Positions 1 to 10,943 of a DNA stretch of 64,000 nucleotides are shown here, piece after piece. The translations under genes were made by a program, and so were the position numbers. Positions within the stretch are counted from its first letter, which is position 1; each line of letters opens with the position of its first letter. The DNA is from Myxococcales bacterium FL481 (lineage in GTDB: Bacteria > Myxococcota_A > Polyangia > Nannocystales > Nannocystaceae). The stretch lies in assembly GCA_006508105.1 (NCBI GenBank), contig QKPP01000279.1, forward strand, positions 1-64,000, written 5' to 3'. Under the pieces are notes generated by a model, which worked only from the letters and a program-made list of their open reading frames with translations, ran no database searches and was not told the DNA's origin.

Positions 1-1097
1 TGCTTGAGAATCCGCGCGCGCAAGATCGCCGAGTTTTCTCCAATGCCGCCGCCGAAAACGATGGCCTCGGCTCCGCCGAGCGCGGCGAGATACGCCCCGA
101 TGTACTTTGCGACTCGAAAGCAGAACATATCGAGTGCAAGCTGAGCGCGAGTCGCCGGGGTCTCGGGGTAGCCGTCGTTGACGGGTTCACCCACTTGGGG
201 GGGGCAGTCATCGGCGCCGGCCAAACGAAGCAGGTCGCGAACGTCACGACTGACTTGCGAGACGCCGAGCAACCCCGACGCTTCGTGAAGACAGTGTGCG
301 ACCTGGGCCGGGCTGAGACCGGCGATGCCGGGCAAGTCGGCGACAATTGAGGGGTCCAGGTCGCCGGCTCGGGTTCCCATCATAAGCCCCTCAAGGGGCG
401 TCATCCCCATGGAAGTGTCGAACGACTGGCCGCGCCGGACCGCGCAAGCCGAACAGCCGTTGCCAAGCTGGACCGTGACCAGATTCGCCTCCTGCTCCGA
501 ACGCCCCGTCAACTCGGCGTAACGTTCGACCATGTGACGATGCGCCAGACCGTGGAAGCCGAAGCGTCGCAGCCCGTACTCGCGCGAAAGCTCGAGCGGG
601 AGGGGGTACAGCTTGGTCACCCAAGGGAGCGAGGCATGAAAGGCGGTGTCGAACACCGCCACCTGAGGGAGCGAGGGCCCGAAGTTCGCTCGTGCGGCGG
701 CCATGCCCGCCAACGCGGCGGGGTTGTGCCCGGGAGCGAAACGGGCGTAGCGGCGGATTTCGTCCTCGACCGCCGGCGTGACCCGTACGGCGGTGGTGAG
801 ATCGGGGCCACCGTGCACGACTCGGTGGGCCACCGCATCGATCGACCGGCGCTGGATTCGTGCGACGTCAGCCAGACGCGCGAACGCATCAGCCACCGCC
901 GCGGCGTGGTCGACCAGACGAACGCGAGCGACGTGTGGTTCGCCGTCCTCCCGTGATAGATGAACAGTCGCGAGTCCACCCACGTTTTCGACCGAAACCT
1001 TCGCCCGCGATGGCCCGCAAGCATTGCTCGCCTCCGCACACTCACGAAGATCGAGTCGCAGGGAAGACGAACCGCAGTTCAGGACGAGAATGTTCAC
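1..1097 (-). CDS. ackA: Acetate kinase (C-terminus truncated by window edge)
   Basis: Minus-strand reading starts GTG AAC ATT CTC GTC CTG AAC TGC GGT TCG TCT TCC ([12 protein letters not shown]) and runs off the edge at ...[22 protein letters not shown]. The GTG start overlaps the xfp stop (GTGTGA). Not in the ORF track because it leaves the window. Confidence 0.9.
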   Translation of the reverse strand, partial: MNILVLNCGSSSLRLDLRECAEASNACGPSRAKVSVENVGGLATVHLSREDGEPHVARVRLVDHAAAVADAFARLADVARIQRRSIDAVAHRVVHGGPDLTTAVRVTPAVEDEIRRYARFAPGHNPAALAGMAAARANFGPSLPQVAVFDTAFHASLPWVTKLYPLPLELSREYGLRRFGFHGLAHRHMVERYAELTGRSEQEANLVTVQLGNGCSACAVRRGQSFDTSMGMTPLEGLMMGTRAGDLDPSIVADLPGIAGLSPAQVAHCLHEASGLLGVSQVSRDVRDLLRLAGADDCPPQVGEPVNDGYPETPATRAQLALDMFCFRVAKYIGAYLAALGGAEAIVFGGGIGENSAILRARILK

Positions 1098-3622
1098 ACG
1101 GTTTCGTCCGCCCGGTTGCGCGCAAGCGAAGCGCTGCGACCTTCCTCTTGCGGAGTGCGCTCGCGGTCCAGAGCCGATTCGCCGGGTCGTCGCGGCCCCG
1201 GCGGCCCGGAGGAGGCCCCCGCCCCCGGTTCCCTCGAAATGGGGTGACGAGCTCCAGCTGCGAGGCGGTCACCGCCGGCCCGCCAACGCCAATCGGCGAT
1301 CTCCGGTTGGTCGGCGCCGTGGGTGGAAATGAACTCACGGTGCTCGATGAGCCGGTCGCGGACGGCCTGCTTGGCGTAGGCCGCCCGCGGCCCCAGGTGC
1401 GGCACCCGCTCGATTACGTCCTCGAACAAGTGGAAGCGATCGATATCGTTGAGCACGCACATGTCGAACGGCGTCGTCGTCGTGCCTTCCTCTTTGTAGC
1501 CACGCACGTGAAGATTCGGATGGTTCGTCCGACGATAGGCCAGCCGGTGAATCAGCCACGGGTACCCGTGGAACGCGAAGATGATCGGCTTGTCGCGCGT
1601 GAAAAGGATGTCGAACTCACGATGCGAAAGCCCCTCGGGGTGTTCCTCCGCGGGTTGCAGCTTCATCAGATTGACCACGTTGATGACGCGAACCTTGAGT
1701 TCCGGCAGGTACTCTCGGCAAAACTCGACGGCGGCCAGCGTCTCGAGCGTGGGCACATCGCCGCAACAGGCCATGACCACATCGGGCTCGCCATCGTGGT
1801 CGGAGCTGGCCCACGACCAGATTCCCAATCCAGCCGTACAGTGCTTGACGGCCTCGTCCATGGTGAGCCATTGCGGCGACGGCTGTTTTCCCGCCACCAC
1901 TACGTTGATTAGATTACGGCTACGCAAGCACTGATCGGTGACCCACAGCAGACAGTTCGCGTCCGGCGGGAGGTACACACGAACCACCTCGGCCTTCTTG
2001 TTGACCACGTGGTCGATGAACCCGGGGTCCTGATGGCTAAACCCATTGTGGTCCTGGCGCCACACGTGGCTGGACAGCAGATAGTTCAGCGAGGCGATGG
2101 GCCGCCGCCACGGGATCTCATTGCACACCTTGAGCCACTTGGCGTGCTGATTGAACATCGAATCGACGATGTGGATGAACGCCTCGTAGCACGAGAAGAA
2201 GCCGTGCCGCCCCGTGAGCAGATACCCCTCGAGCCAACCTTGGCACTGGTGCTCCGAAAGCATCTCCATGACCCGGCCGTGCGGCGAAAGGGCGTCGTCG
2301 CCCTCGACCAGGCTGGCATTCCACGCGCGGTCGGTCACGGAGAGCACATCCCGCCAGCGATTCGAGTCATTTTCATCGGGGCTGAAAATGCGAAAGTTCG
2401 CGGCCTCTCGATTGCGACTCATCGTATCCGCCAGGTAGCGACCCATGACCCGCGTCGCCTCAGCGTCCGTCTCTCCGGGTTGTGGCACCGTGACTGCGAA
2501 GGAACGGTAGTCGGGCAGCCGGAGATCCCGCAACAGCTTGCCACCATTTGTGTGCAAGCAAGCCCCCATGCGCAACTCCGGGGGAGGCACGGTCGCCGCG
2601 ACCGAGGCCGAAATCCGACCACGCGAATCGAACAATTCCTCGGGACGGTAGCTTTTCATCCACGACTCGAGCAATCGCAGCTGGTCTGGGTCTCGACGCA
2701 CTTTCTTGAGGGGAACCTGGTGGGATCGCCAGCTGCCTTCAACCCGCTTCCCGTTGACCTCGGCGGGACCGGTCCACCCCTTTGGCGTGCGCAGCACGAT
2801 CATCGGCCAACTCGGCCGCGTGGTGTCCCCGGTGGTAGCCGCATGGGCTCGAATGCGACGGATCTCGTCGAAGACCTGGTCGAGGACTTCCATCATCTTG
2901 CCGTGCAAGACGTCGGGATCGTCGCCCTCGACGTAGTACGGGGTGTGCCCGTAGCCGCGCAGCAGGTGGTCGAGTTCACCCGGAGAGATGCGAGCCAGCA
3001 GCGACGGATTGGCGATCTTGTAGCCGTTTAGGTGCAAGATCGGCAAGACTGTCCCATCGCGGTCGGGGCTGATGAACTTGTTCGAGTGCCAACTGGTGGC
3101 AAGGGGCCCGGTCTCCGCCTCACCGTCGCCGACGACACAGATCGCGACCAGATTGGAGTTGTCGAACACCGCTCCGTAGGCGTGACTCAATGCGTAGCCC
3201 AGCTCGCCGCCCTCGTGAATCGATCCCGGCGTTTCGGGTGCCACGTGACTCGGCACACCGCCCGGAAACGAGAACTGCTTGAACAGCCGCTTCATGCCGT
3301 CGCTGTCTTGGGTGACGTCTGGATACTGCTGGGTGTAGGTGCCCTCGAGCCAGGTGTTGGCGAGCAAAGCGGGCCCACCGTGGCCGGGTCCGGTGATGAA
3401 CATGCACGACAACGACCGCTCCGCGATCGCGCGATTCAGATGAGCGTAGATGAAGTTCAGCCCGGGAGTGGTGCCCCAGTGTCCCAACAAGCGGGGTTTG
3501 ATGTGGGCCGGCGATAAGGGAACCCGCAGCAACGGGTTGTCGTACAAATAGATCTGACCGACGGACAAGTAGTTGGCCGCGCGCCAGTATGCGTCGATTT
3601 GTTGGATCTGGTCGCCGTTCAT
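1094..3622 (-). CDS. xfp: Xylulose-5-phosphate/fructose-6-phosphate phosphoketolase
   Basis: 842 aa; phosphoketolase sequence throughout ([80 protein letters not shown]). Confidence 0.95.
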   Translation of the reverse strand: MNGDQIQQIDAYWRAANYLSVGQIYLYDNPLLRVPLSPAHIKPRLLGHWGTTPGLNFIYAHLNRAIAERSLSCMFITGPGHGGPALLANTWLEGTYTQQYPDVTQDSDGMKRLFKQFSFPGGVPSHVAPETPGSIHEGGELGYALSHAYGAVFDNSNLVAICVVGDGEAETGPLATSWHSNKFISPDRDGTVLPILHLNGYKIANPSLLARISPGELDHLLRGYGHTPYYVEGDDPDVLHGKMMEVLDQVFDEIRRIRAHAATTGDTTRPSWPMIVLRTPKGWTGPAEVNGKRVEGSWRSHQVPLKKVRRDPDQLRLLESWMKSYRPEELFDSRGRISASVAATVPPPELRMGACLHTNGGKLLRDLRLPDYRSFAVTVPQPGETDAEATRVMGRYLADTMSRNREAANFRIFSPDENDSNRWRDVLSVTDRAWNASLVEGDDALSPHGRVMEMLSEHQCQGWLEGYLLTGRHGFFSCYEAFIHIVDSMFNQHAKWLKVCNEIPWRRPIASLNYLLSSHVWRQDHNGFSHQDPGFIDHVVNKKAEVVRVYLPPDANCLLWVTDQCLRSRNLINVVVAGKQPSPQWLTMDEAVKHCTAGLGIWSWASSDHDGEPDVVMACCGDVPTLETLAAVEFCREYLPELKVRVINVVNLMKLQPAEEHPEGLSHREFDILFTRDKPIIFAFHGYPWLIHRLAYRRTNHPNLHVRGYKEEGTTTTPFDMCVLNDIDRFHLFEDVIERVPHLGPRAAYAKQAVRDRLIEHREFISTHGADQPEIADWRWRAGGDRLAAGARHPISREPGAGASSGPPGPRRPGESALDRERTPQEEGRSASLARNRADETV

Positions 3623-4002
3623 CGTGTCGTCTGCTTTCGACCGGCGAAGTGTCGCACAGCGTGGCCGAGGACTCGGCGGCGCGCGACCAACAAGGCGAGG
3701 CCATGAAGCTGCGGTAGCACCCGCGAATCGGTGCCGCGCAGTGAATGCGTTGCCGCCGACAAAATGCTGCGGTCGTTGGACCCGTCGTGGCCGCGTGACA
3801 CGGGTCTGACCGGCTCACCGCGGTCCGCAACGACGGCTTTCACGGTCGCCCCTCGCCCACCCCGGGCTACGGGTGGGGGAATCCGCCGCCCGAACGCTCA
3901 CGCCCGCAAGCCGAAGCAAGGTCGCACGCGCCTATGCAAGTTTTGCGGGGGTGAGCGCGACCGCAGGGCCAGCCGAGCGCTCATGACCCCGGGGTCCGGC
4001 CG

Positions 4003-6213
4003 TCACTCGTCGCACGTGGTGCGGTCCACCGCCGCGCCGCCAACCACCGCGTCCCGAAGGATCGCGGCGTACAAATCCGGTTGAGCCGCGAGCACCGCTG
4101 GCGGAGACGCGAGTAGCAGCACGTGGCCGCGACCGTCTGGCAGCTCGCGCTCGACGAGGAGCGTCGTCGCCTCGGCGCCCTCACGCAGCTCCCAGGCGGA
4201 CCATGCGGTGGCTTTCGAACCGGCCGCGACCGCGAACGACTCCGGCAACTCCGCGCGGTCGACCGCGAAGACATGGCGCAGCTCGGGCCGGGCCTGTAAC
4301 AACGCAGGTGCCTCGAGACTGGGCGGGTCACCGTCGCTCCGTTCGGTCGTCGCTGGGAGCGCGACGAACTCGACGATGCGGCCCGCCCGAAGCTCCACGC
4401 TGTCGACGACGCCGCCAAGCACGAACCAACCCGGCCGCTGCGTTTCGGCCGGAGTCGCCCGGAAATGAGCCGGCACGTCGACGCTCACGGATCCGGTGCG
4501 GCATACGTGGTCGCGCGAGGCGGCAAGCGATCCCGCGACATCGTCTCGCGCCACGACAGCCGCGGCGACGAGGGTCGCCCCCGCCACGACGACAGCCGCG
4601 GCCGCACAGGCCGTAGCGAGTCGACCGGACCTCGGATCGACGCCCAGCCGGGGCCCCGACGCGAGCAGACTCGCCACCACGACCGTCGCGCCGTAGCCGA
4701 TCGGCGACGTGTCAAAGCCCCACGTGCCGGGCACGACGGAGAACAAGTTGGCGGTCATCAACAACCCGAACGTCAGCAGCAAGCTGCGACGGGCCGAAGC
4801 CGCCAGCTCGGGCATCCGCGATGGCAACAGCGACCATAGACCGGCGACCAATGCCCCGCATGCCAGCAGATGCCCCCCGCCGGCGAGCACCACGGGTGAG
4901 CCGTCAAGCGCAAGCGTGGCCACCTGACCCGCGATCGCGCTGCCGACCACAATGAGGATCAGCCGCGCCCCGCCGTACAAACGCTCCACGACGTGCCCCG
5001 CGAGCCAGATGGCGTACGCGTCGAACAGCAGACTCGACAAGCTCGCGTGCAACCAGATCGACGTGAACGCTCGCCACCCCTGCGTGGCCGACAAGGCGGG
5101 GGAGAGCGCCCCCATCTGGAGCAAACCCAACCCGCCCTCGCCGCGCAGCACGGTGACGCCATACACTGCGGCCGCAACGACGATGAGCGCGTAGGTCACC
5201 GTCGCCCGCCCCCGGTGTCGCAAGGTGGTGGCACCCTGGAGAAACCGGACCAATCGCTCGGCCACGTTGCGGGCGTACGTACGGACCTCCGGTGCGATCT
5301 CGAGGTCGCCGGCGGGCAACTGGCCGAGGGTTTGTCGGCTCGCCTCGATGATCCGGGCATCCCGGGGCCCGGCCACGGCCTCCACCCGACGCAAGGCCAC
5401 CGCGGCGCGCCCCGAGTCGCCGGCGCGAGCCAGGGAGATGCCGTGGAACAACGCCCCGACAGCGCGCGTCAGACCCAGATCAGCGCAGCGGTCCTGCGCC
5501 ACGACCTGATCCACGACCGCACTTTGGCCCGCGTAGGCCAAGAACGTGAATCGAGCCTGCCCCAGTAGCTCGGCCGATCGCGGATCGGCCCCGACCGGGC
5601 CTTCTTCCAGGGCCCGCAGCAGACCTGCGGCGCGTTCGAGCCGGCCGGACTCGCCGTACGCCCGCAGCAGTCCCAAGGCGAGCATCGGCCGAACGGCGGC
5701 GTACCCGGGATGGAAGCGACGCTCGTACTGAGCGATCCCCTCGTCCCAGCGCAGCCCATAAAACAGCATCGAGACCATCTGCTCGTGAATCAGCGCCAAC
5801 TCGCCCTCATGCTCGGAGGCCTCGGCCAAGTCTCGAAGGTACGCAATCGCGGCATCGACGCCCTGCTGCTCAAGCAAGATCACCCCCCGCAGGATCTGTT
5901 GCTGGCGCGATAGGCCGGCTCCCGGCATCAGCAGACTCTTGATGCCCATCAGGCGCACGGCCCAGGCGAGCCGTCCGCGGCCGTGAGCCCAACGCGACAA
6001 CCCGTCGAGCATCCACGGCGCGACGACGGTCAGCGCCGTCATGCACACGGCGATGGCGCCCCAAAAGCGACTATCTTGCCCGAAACCGACGACGCCGGCC
6101 ACGAAGGACCCCGCGACCACCAGCGCGTAGCCCCACTGCCCCCCCCGCCGGAGCAGACGCGCCAACGTGACTGCCAACAGCAACAGGCAGACGAAGACTA
6201 GCTGTTCGAACAC
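4003..6213 (-). CDS. TPR-like plus rhomboid-fold membrane protein (probable pseudo-rhomboid)
   Basis: 736 aa; N-terminal TMs, helical repeat region, then rhomboid-like GWRAFTSIWLHASLSSLLFDAYAIWLAGHVVERLYGG...VVLAGGGHLLACGALVAG. Confidence 0.7.
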   Translation of the reverse strand: MFEQLVFVCLLLLAVTLARLLRRGGQWGYALVVAGSFVAGVVGFGQDSRFWGAIAVCMTALTVVAPWMLDGLSRWAHGRGRLAWAVRLMGIKSLLMPGAGLSRQQQILRGVILLEQQGVDAAIAYLRDLAEASEHEGELALIHEQMVSMLFYGLRWDEGIAQYERRFHPGYAAVRPMLALGLLRAYGESGRLERAAGLLRALEEGPVGADPRSAELLGQARFTFLAYAGQSAVVDQVVAQDRCADLGLTRAVGALFHGISLARAGDSGRAAVALRRVEAVAGPRDARIIEASRQTLGQLPAGDLEIAPEVRTYARNVAERLVRFLQGATTLRHRGRATVTYALIVVAAAVYGVTVLRGEGGLGLLQMGALSPALSATQGWRAFTSIWLHASLSSLLFDAYAIWLAGHVVERLYGGARLILIVVGSAIAGQVATLALDGSPVVLAGGGHLLACGALVAGLWSLLPSRMPELAASARRSLLLTFGLLMTANLFSVVPGTWGFDTSPIGYGATVVVASLLASGPRLGVDPRSGRLATACAAAAVVVAGATLVAAAVVARDDVAGSLAASRDHVCRTGSVSVDVPAHFRATPAETQRPGWFVLGGVVDSVELRAGRIVEFVALPATTERSDGDPPSLEAPALLQARPELRHVFAVDRAELPESFAVAAGSKATAWSAWELREGAEATTLLVERELPDGRGHVLLLASPPAVLAAQPDLYAAILRDAVVGGAAVDRTTCDE

Positions 6214-6216
6214 GAC

Positions 6217-7173
6217 CTACGCCCGCTCGAGATGGCCGATACGCCGGTACTTCTCGTAACGCTGTGCGACCAGGGCCTTCGGATCGAGCGCGTCGAGCTG
6301 CTCGAGATGCGTGCGCAATGCCTCTGCGACACAGCCCGCCGTTTGCTCCAAGCCACTGTGGGCCCCGCCGATCGCCTCGGGGACGACCTCGTCGCAGATG
6401 CCCAAGTTGAGCAGATCGTGCGCCGTCATGCGCAGCTGGGCGGCCGCTTCTTGTTCGGCCTCGCTATCGCGCCACAAAATCGACGCACAACCCCTCGGTG
6501 AGATCACCGAGTACACGCTGTGCTCGAGCATCAAGATGCGATCCGTCACGCCGATCGCCAGCGCCCCCCCCGAGCCCCCCTCGCCGATCACCAGGGAGAT
6601 GGTCGGCACGCGCAACGTCGCCATGACTTCGAGGCTCGCCGCAATGGCCTCGGCCTGCCCTCGCTCTTCGGCACCGATGCCCGGGTACGCCCCCGCCGTA
6701 TCGATGAACGTGATGAGCGGCAGCCGAAACTGCTCGGCGAGTTTCATCAGCCGCTGCGACTTGCGATAGCCCTCGGGCCGCGCCATGCCGAAGTTGCGGT
6801 GGACATTTTCCTTGGTATTGCGCCCCTTTTGGTGGCCGAGGACGACCACCGGCCGCCCGTCGAACCGCGCGAGGCCGCCGACGATCGCCGGATCGTCGCG
6901 ATACGCTCGATCGCCGCGCAGCTCCACGAACTCGGTCGTGAGTTGATCGATGTAGTCGAGGGTATACGGACGATCGGGATGCTTGGCCAGCTGCACCTGT
7001 TCCCAGGGGGTCAGCGACGCCAAGCGCTGTTGCTTGAGCTGAGAGGCCTTCTCCTCGAGTCGCTCGATCTCGGTGACCATCAGCGGGCTGCCGACAGTCA
7101 GGGTCTTGAGCTCGCGGATCTTGTCCTCGAGTTCGGCCAGGGGGCGCTCAAAATCTAATACTTTGGTCGTCAA
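6217..7173 (-). CDS. accA: Acetyl-CoA carboxylase carboxyltransferase subunit alpha
   Basis: 318 aa; LDFERPLAELEDKIREL, GGLARFDGRPVVVLGHQKGRNTKENVHRNFGMARPEGYRK, IGEGGSGGALAIGVTDRILMLEHSVYSVISPRGCASILW. Confidence 0.96.
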   Translation of the reverse strand: MTTKVLDFERPLAELEDKIRELKTLTVGSPLMVTEIERLEEKASQLKQQRLASLTPWEQVQLAKHPDRPYTLDYIDQLTTEFVELRGDRAYRDDPAIVGGLARFDGRPVVVLGHQKGRNTKENVHRNFGMARPEGYRKSQRLMKLAEQFRLPLITFIDTAGAYPGIGAEERGQAEAIAASLEVMATLRVPTISLVIGEGGSGGALAIGVTDRILMLEHSVYSVISPRGCASILWRDSEAEQEAAAQLRMTAHDLLNLGICDEVVPEAIGGAHSGLEQTAGCVAEALRTHLEQLDALDPKALVAQRYEKYRRIGHLERA

Positions 7174-8123
7174 ACCGACTCTCCACGCATGAACGCTTCG
7201 ACCCGCGCGTAGGGGAAGCTCTCGGGGCGGCTGATATACACTATCTCATCGGCGAGCGCCTGGTTGCGAAACCAGGTGCGTTGGCGGCGAGCGTAACGGC
7301 GCGTAGCGAGCTTGATCGCGGCGCAGGCCTCCTCGAGCGAGATTCGCCCCTCAAGATGGTCGAGCAGCTGGCGGTAGCCGAGGGTGCGCATCGCCTCGTA
7401 GCGCGCGTCGTACCCCGCTGATCGCAGCCGCTGGACCTCGTCGACCCAGCCGGCCGCGAGCATGGCATCGGCGCGTGCGTCCACGGCGGCGTCGACCGCC
7501 TCCACCCCCGGATCGAGCACGACGGCCAAGACCCGCGCATCACGCCGCGGTGGGTCGCGGCGGCGAACGGCGCTAACCGGTTCGCCGTGCCGTTCGCACA
7601 GCCACACGGCCCGCACGGCGCGAACGAAGTTGCGCGGGTGAATCGAAGCGGCCGTTTCGGGATCGAGTTCCACGAGGCGAGCATGGGTGCATCCCGGCTC
7701 GCCGCGTTCGCGCTCTTGCCAAATCGCCTCCATCGCGCCGCGCTGCGGATCGTCCCGAGCTAGATCCTGCCCGTCGTCACCGCTGTGGGTCCAGATCGCG
7801 GCACGCAGGTAAAACCCCGTGCCGCCGACAAACAATCCGGCCGACTGGGCGAGGCGTTGTCGTGCGAGGCGCCCGTACATGCCCGCGCTGAAGGTCTGAC
7901 TCGGGTCGACGAGGTCGAGCAGGTGGTGGGGCACGGCCGCCCGATCCTCCGGGGTGGGCTTAGCCGAGCCGATGTCGAGCCCCCGATAGACCTGCACCGA
8001 GTCACAACACCAAATCGCGAGCCCCAACCGGCGGGCGACCTGCAGGCCCAATGCGCTTTTGCCACTGGCCGTCGGTCCCACCAACGCGATGGCGCGGGGC
8101 AACAAAGGGCCCGGCTCACTCAT
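7170..8123 (-). CDS. miaA: tRNA dimethylallyltransferase
   Basis: GPTASGKSALGLQVARRL P-loop, DSVQVYRGLDIGSAKPT, HHLLDLVDP, FVGGTGFYLRA. ATG at 8121-8123 (MSEPGPLLPR) preferred over the longer ORF; 4-nt overlaps with accA and mutL. Confidence 0.93.
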   Translation of the reverse strand: MSEPGPLLPRAIALVGPTASGKSALGLQVARRLGLAIWCCDSVQVYRGLDIGSAKPTPEDRAAVPHHLLDLVDPSQTFSAGMYGRLARQRLAQSAGLFVGGTGFYLRAAIWTHSGDDGQDLARDDPQRGAMEAIWQERERGEPGCTHARLVELDPETAASIHPRNFVRAVRAVWLCERHGEPVSAVRRRDPPRRDARVLAVVLDPGVEAVDAAVDARADAMLAAGWVDEVQRLRSAGYDARYEAMRTLGYRQLLDHLEGRISLEEACAAIKLATRRYARRQRTWFRNQALADEIVYISRPESFPYARVEAFMRGESV

Positions 8124-10111
8124 GACGAGGGTCGCAGCAGCTCGCGTGACGACCACCGTTCGATGCCCGGCACGGCGGATAAGTCGGCGTGCTCCGCCAT
8201 CAGCTCCCGGATCCAAGCGCGAGCCAACCGAGGGGTTGGATCGCTGCCATCGTCGGTGCCGGCCAGCGCCACGACGACGTCTTCATCCGCCGTGGTCCGA
8301 TGCAGACGCGCCCACGGCAGCACTCGGTCTAGGAGGTCACCCACGGCGTCCGCCGAGACGCAGTGACGCAGTGGGGCTGGCACGGCCCGCACGATCACGG
8401 TGTCGTCGCCGACCCGCTCGACATCGAGACCCAGCTGGGCCAGCGCCGGCCGTGCCGCGACGCAAGCGGCTACGTCTTCGCGGGGACGGTTCAGCACCAC
8501 CGGCGAAAGCAGCCCCTGCGACGCGGCCTCGCCCCCGGCCAATGCCACCTGCAAACGCCGAAAGACCAAATGAGTCCGGACTCGTCGCAAGTCAACCGCC
8601 AACAGCTCGCCGCGGGACTCGAATAGCGCCACCGCTCCAGCCAGCACGGAGAGCAGCTGGGGCGACTCGACCGGCGGTTCCGCCGTCGCCTCGGCGCGAG
8701 TCGTCGAGGACCGCTCGTGCGCGGCGGCCTTCGCCATCGCGGCGCGGCTGGTGGACGGCGTCGCCACCCCGCTCGTCGCCGTCGTGACGTCACGGATCGA
8801 GGCCACTTTGGCGGCCGTGGCCCGCTTGTGCTCGCCGTACCCGGTGGCGACCGCCCGCGTCGTCAGACGGTAGGGTCGCGTGGACTGGTCCGCCGCCCGA
8901 CTAGGAGCCGGCTCACCGGACGCGACCGGCGTCGACGGTGGGTTGGCGCCGGACGATCGGCTCCAGCGATCCAGCGCATGGGCCGGTCCGACGGCAGGGA
9001 CGACGACTGCGGCGCGCGACGCCTCGAGCGACGTCTCGAGCGCGCTGTCCGATTCGGCCCCCGGGTCTGGCGCGTCCCACAGCCGGGCCAAGACCTCACG
9101 CACCGCTGCGTACACCCGCTGGGCATCGGCAAACCGAACCTCACTCTTTTGGGGATGGACATTGACATCGACCGACCCGGGGGGAAGATCGAGACGCACA
9201 CAAGCGACCGGCACCTCATCGTCCGCGAGTTTCGCCGCGAGCGCCCGGGTCACGATTTGCACCAGGGCCCGTTCACGGACAACTCGCTTGCGCACCACCA
9301 CGCTGATCCCCGAGCGACCCCGGGCCGAGCCCGACGAGCGTGCGAACCAAGCTTGCAGTGAGATGCCGCCGGCCTCGCCGCGAATCTTCGTCATCTCTCG
9401 CCCGCCGCGCCGCGCGAGGATCTGCTCGACGCGCGCGTCGATGTCCCCGCTCGCGAACTGCACCAGCGTGCGCTCTCCATGACGCAGCGTGAACGCGACG
9501 TGGGGGTGGACCAAGGCGGCGCGTAAGATCGCTTCGCTGCAATGGCCGACTTCGGTGGCTTCTGAGCGCAAGAACTTGCGACGGGCGGGGATCGCCGCGA
9601 ACAGCTGGTGAACCTCCACCACCGTGCCCAGTGGCATCCCGACCGGCACGACCTCGCGGCTGCTCCCCGGGATGGCGTCGAGTTCGTGACCGATGTCCTC
9701 GCTGACGGGTCGGCTGCGAACCCGGACCCGCGCCACGGCCGCGATGCTGGCCAACGCCTCGCCACGGAAGCCCAATGTGCCGACGTCCAGCAGCTCCGAA
9801 GCGTCGCGGATCTTCGACGTGGCGTGGCGCATCAGCGCCAACGGCAGATCGTCAGCCACCATGCCACGCCCGTTGTCGACCACTCGGATCAGTCGGCTGC
9901 CCCCAGCTTCAAGCTGGACTTCCACGCGGGTCGCCCCGGCATCCAACGCGTTTTCCACGAGTTCTTTGACGACGGACGCCGGCCGTTCGACCACCTCGCC
10001 GGCGGCGATTTGATCCGCGAGCGCGGCGTCGAGCACCGCGATGCGTTCAGTCGTGCGCGACGACGCGGTTTCGGCCGGACTGCTTGGCACCATAGAGCCG
10101 TCGATCGGCAA
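8120..10111 (-). CDS. mutL: DNA mismatch repair endonuclease/ATPase MutL
   Basis: IAAGEVVERPASVVKELVENALDAGATRVEV, DNGRGM, GFRGEALASIAAVARV, VDVNVHPQKSEVRF. Exact start uncertain; the annotated start overlaps the upstream FHA-GGDEF gene. Confidence 0.94.
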   Translation of the reverse strand: MPIDGSMVPSSPAETASSRTTERIAVLDAALADQIAAGEVVERPASVVKELVENALDAGATRVEVQLEAGGSRLIRVVDNGRGMVADDLPLALMRHATSKIRDASELLDVGTLGFRGEALASIAAVARVRVRSRPVSEDIGHELDAIPGSSREVVPVGMPLGTVVEVHQLFAAIPARRKFLRSEATEVGHCSEAILRAALVHPHVAFTLRHGERTLVQFASGDIDARVEQILARRGGREMTKIRGEAGGISLQAWFARSSGSARGRSGISVVVRKRVVRERALVQIVTRALAAKLADDEVPVACVRLDLPPGSVDVNVHPQKSEVRFADAQRVYAAVREVLARLWDAPDPGAESDSALETSLEASRAAVVVPAVGPAHALDRWSRSSGANPPSTPVASGEPAPSRAADQSTRPYRLTTRAVATGYGEHKRATAAKVASIRDVTTATSGVATPSTSRAAMAKAAAHERSSTTRAEATAEPPVESPQLLSVLAGAVALFESRGELLAVDLRRVRTHLVFRRLQVALAGGEAASQGLLSPVVLNRPREDVAACVAARPALAQLGLDVERVGDDTVIVRAVPAPLRHCVSADAVGDLLDRVLPWARLHRTTADEDVVVALAGTDDGSDPTPRLARAWIRELMAEHADLSAVPGIERWSSRELLRPSS

Positions 10112-10943
10112 GGGCGATCAGATCGTCGGCGTTCGAGCACTGCGAGTCAAGCTCCGCCACGCCGAGCGACACGGTGACCGGGATCCGCTCGCGCTCGAAG
10201 ACAAACGGCTCTTCCTCGATGAGCCCCCGCAGCTCCTCGGCGAACCGAGCGGCGCCCTCGAGGCCGATCTCCGGCAGGATCACTGCGAACTCCTCGCCGC
10301 CGTACCTCGCCACCACATCGACCTTGCGCGCCCGGGACTGCACCAGGGCCGCCAGCCGTTGCAGCACGTAGTCACCCGCCCGATGGCCAAACCGATCGTT
10401 GCACAGCTTGAAGTGATCGATGTCGAACAGCATCAATGCGAGCGGTCGCTGGTATCGCCGAGCCCGGCTCAACTCACGCTCGAGTGTTTCCATGAAGTAG
10501 CGCCGGTTGTAGACGCCGGTGAGTCCGTCCATCGTCGACAAGCGAAAGATCTCTTCGTGATACGAGCTTTCGATGTTGTCTCCCGACAAAAACTTAAAGA
10601 TCGATCGGCCGATTTTGAGCAAGTCTCCGTCTTGGAGATAGGTCTCGCTGCGCACCCGAATATCGTTGACGTAGGTGCCGTTGGTCGAATCGTTGTCGCG
10701 AATCTTGACCCCCGACTCGTCGAGGGTCACCGTCGCATGCTGCCGTGAAACGGCGTCTTGCGCCAAGATGATGTCGTTGCCGGTGCCCCGACCAAAGTTG
10801 AGCTCCGACCCTTCGATATTGTACTTGCGACCGAGCTCCGACGTCCCGTAGATGACGACGAAACACGCCTCTTTGCGGCGACGCCCCGACTGAGAATCGT
10901 CGAGTTTGGGGCGGATGACAGTGACGATGGTTTCGTCGCGCAT
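10047..10943 (-). CDS. FHA-GGDEF diguanylate cyclase
   Basis: N-terminal FHA motifs (FGRGTGNDIILAQDAVSRQHATV, DNDSTNGTYVNDIRV), then GGDEF domain with GGEEF and upstream I-site RKVD (RKVDVVARYGGEEF). Confidence 0.92.
   Translation of the reverse strand: MRDETIVTVIRPKLDDSQSGRRRKEACFVVIYGTSELGRKYNIEGSELNFGRGTGNDIILAQDAVSRQHATVTLDESGVKIRDNDSTNGTYVNDIRVRSETYLQDGDLLKIGRSIFKFLSGDNIESSYHEEIFRLSTMDGLTGVYNRRYFMETLERELSRARRYQRPLALMLFDIDHFKLCNDRFGHRAGDYVLQRLAALVQSRARKVDVVARYGGEEFAVILPEIGLEGAARFAEELRGLIEEEPFVFERERIPVTVSLGVAELDSQCSNADDLIALADRRLYGAKQSGRNRVVAHD

Noticed and set aside
860-1912. 350-aa plus-strand ORF
   Set aside because: Antisense to ackA/xfp, composition typical of shadow ORFs.
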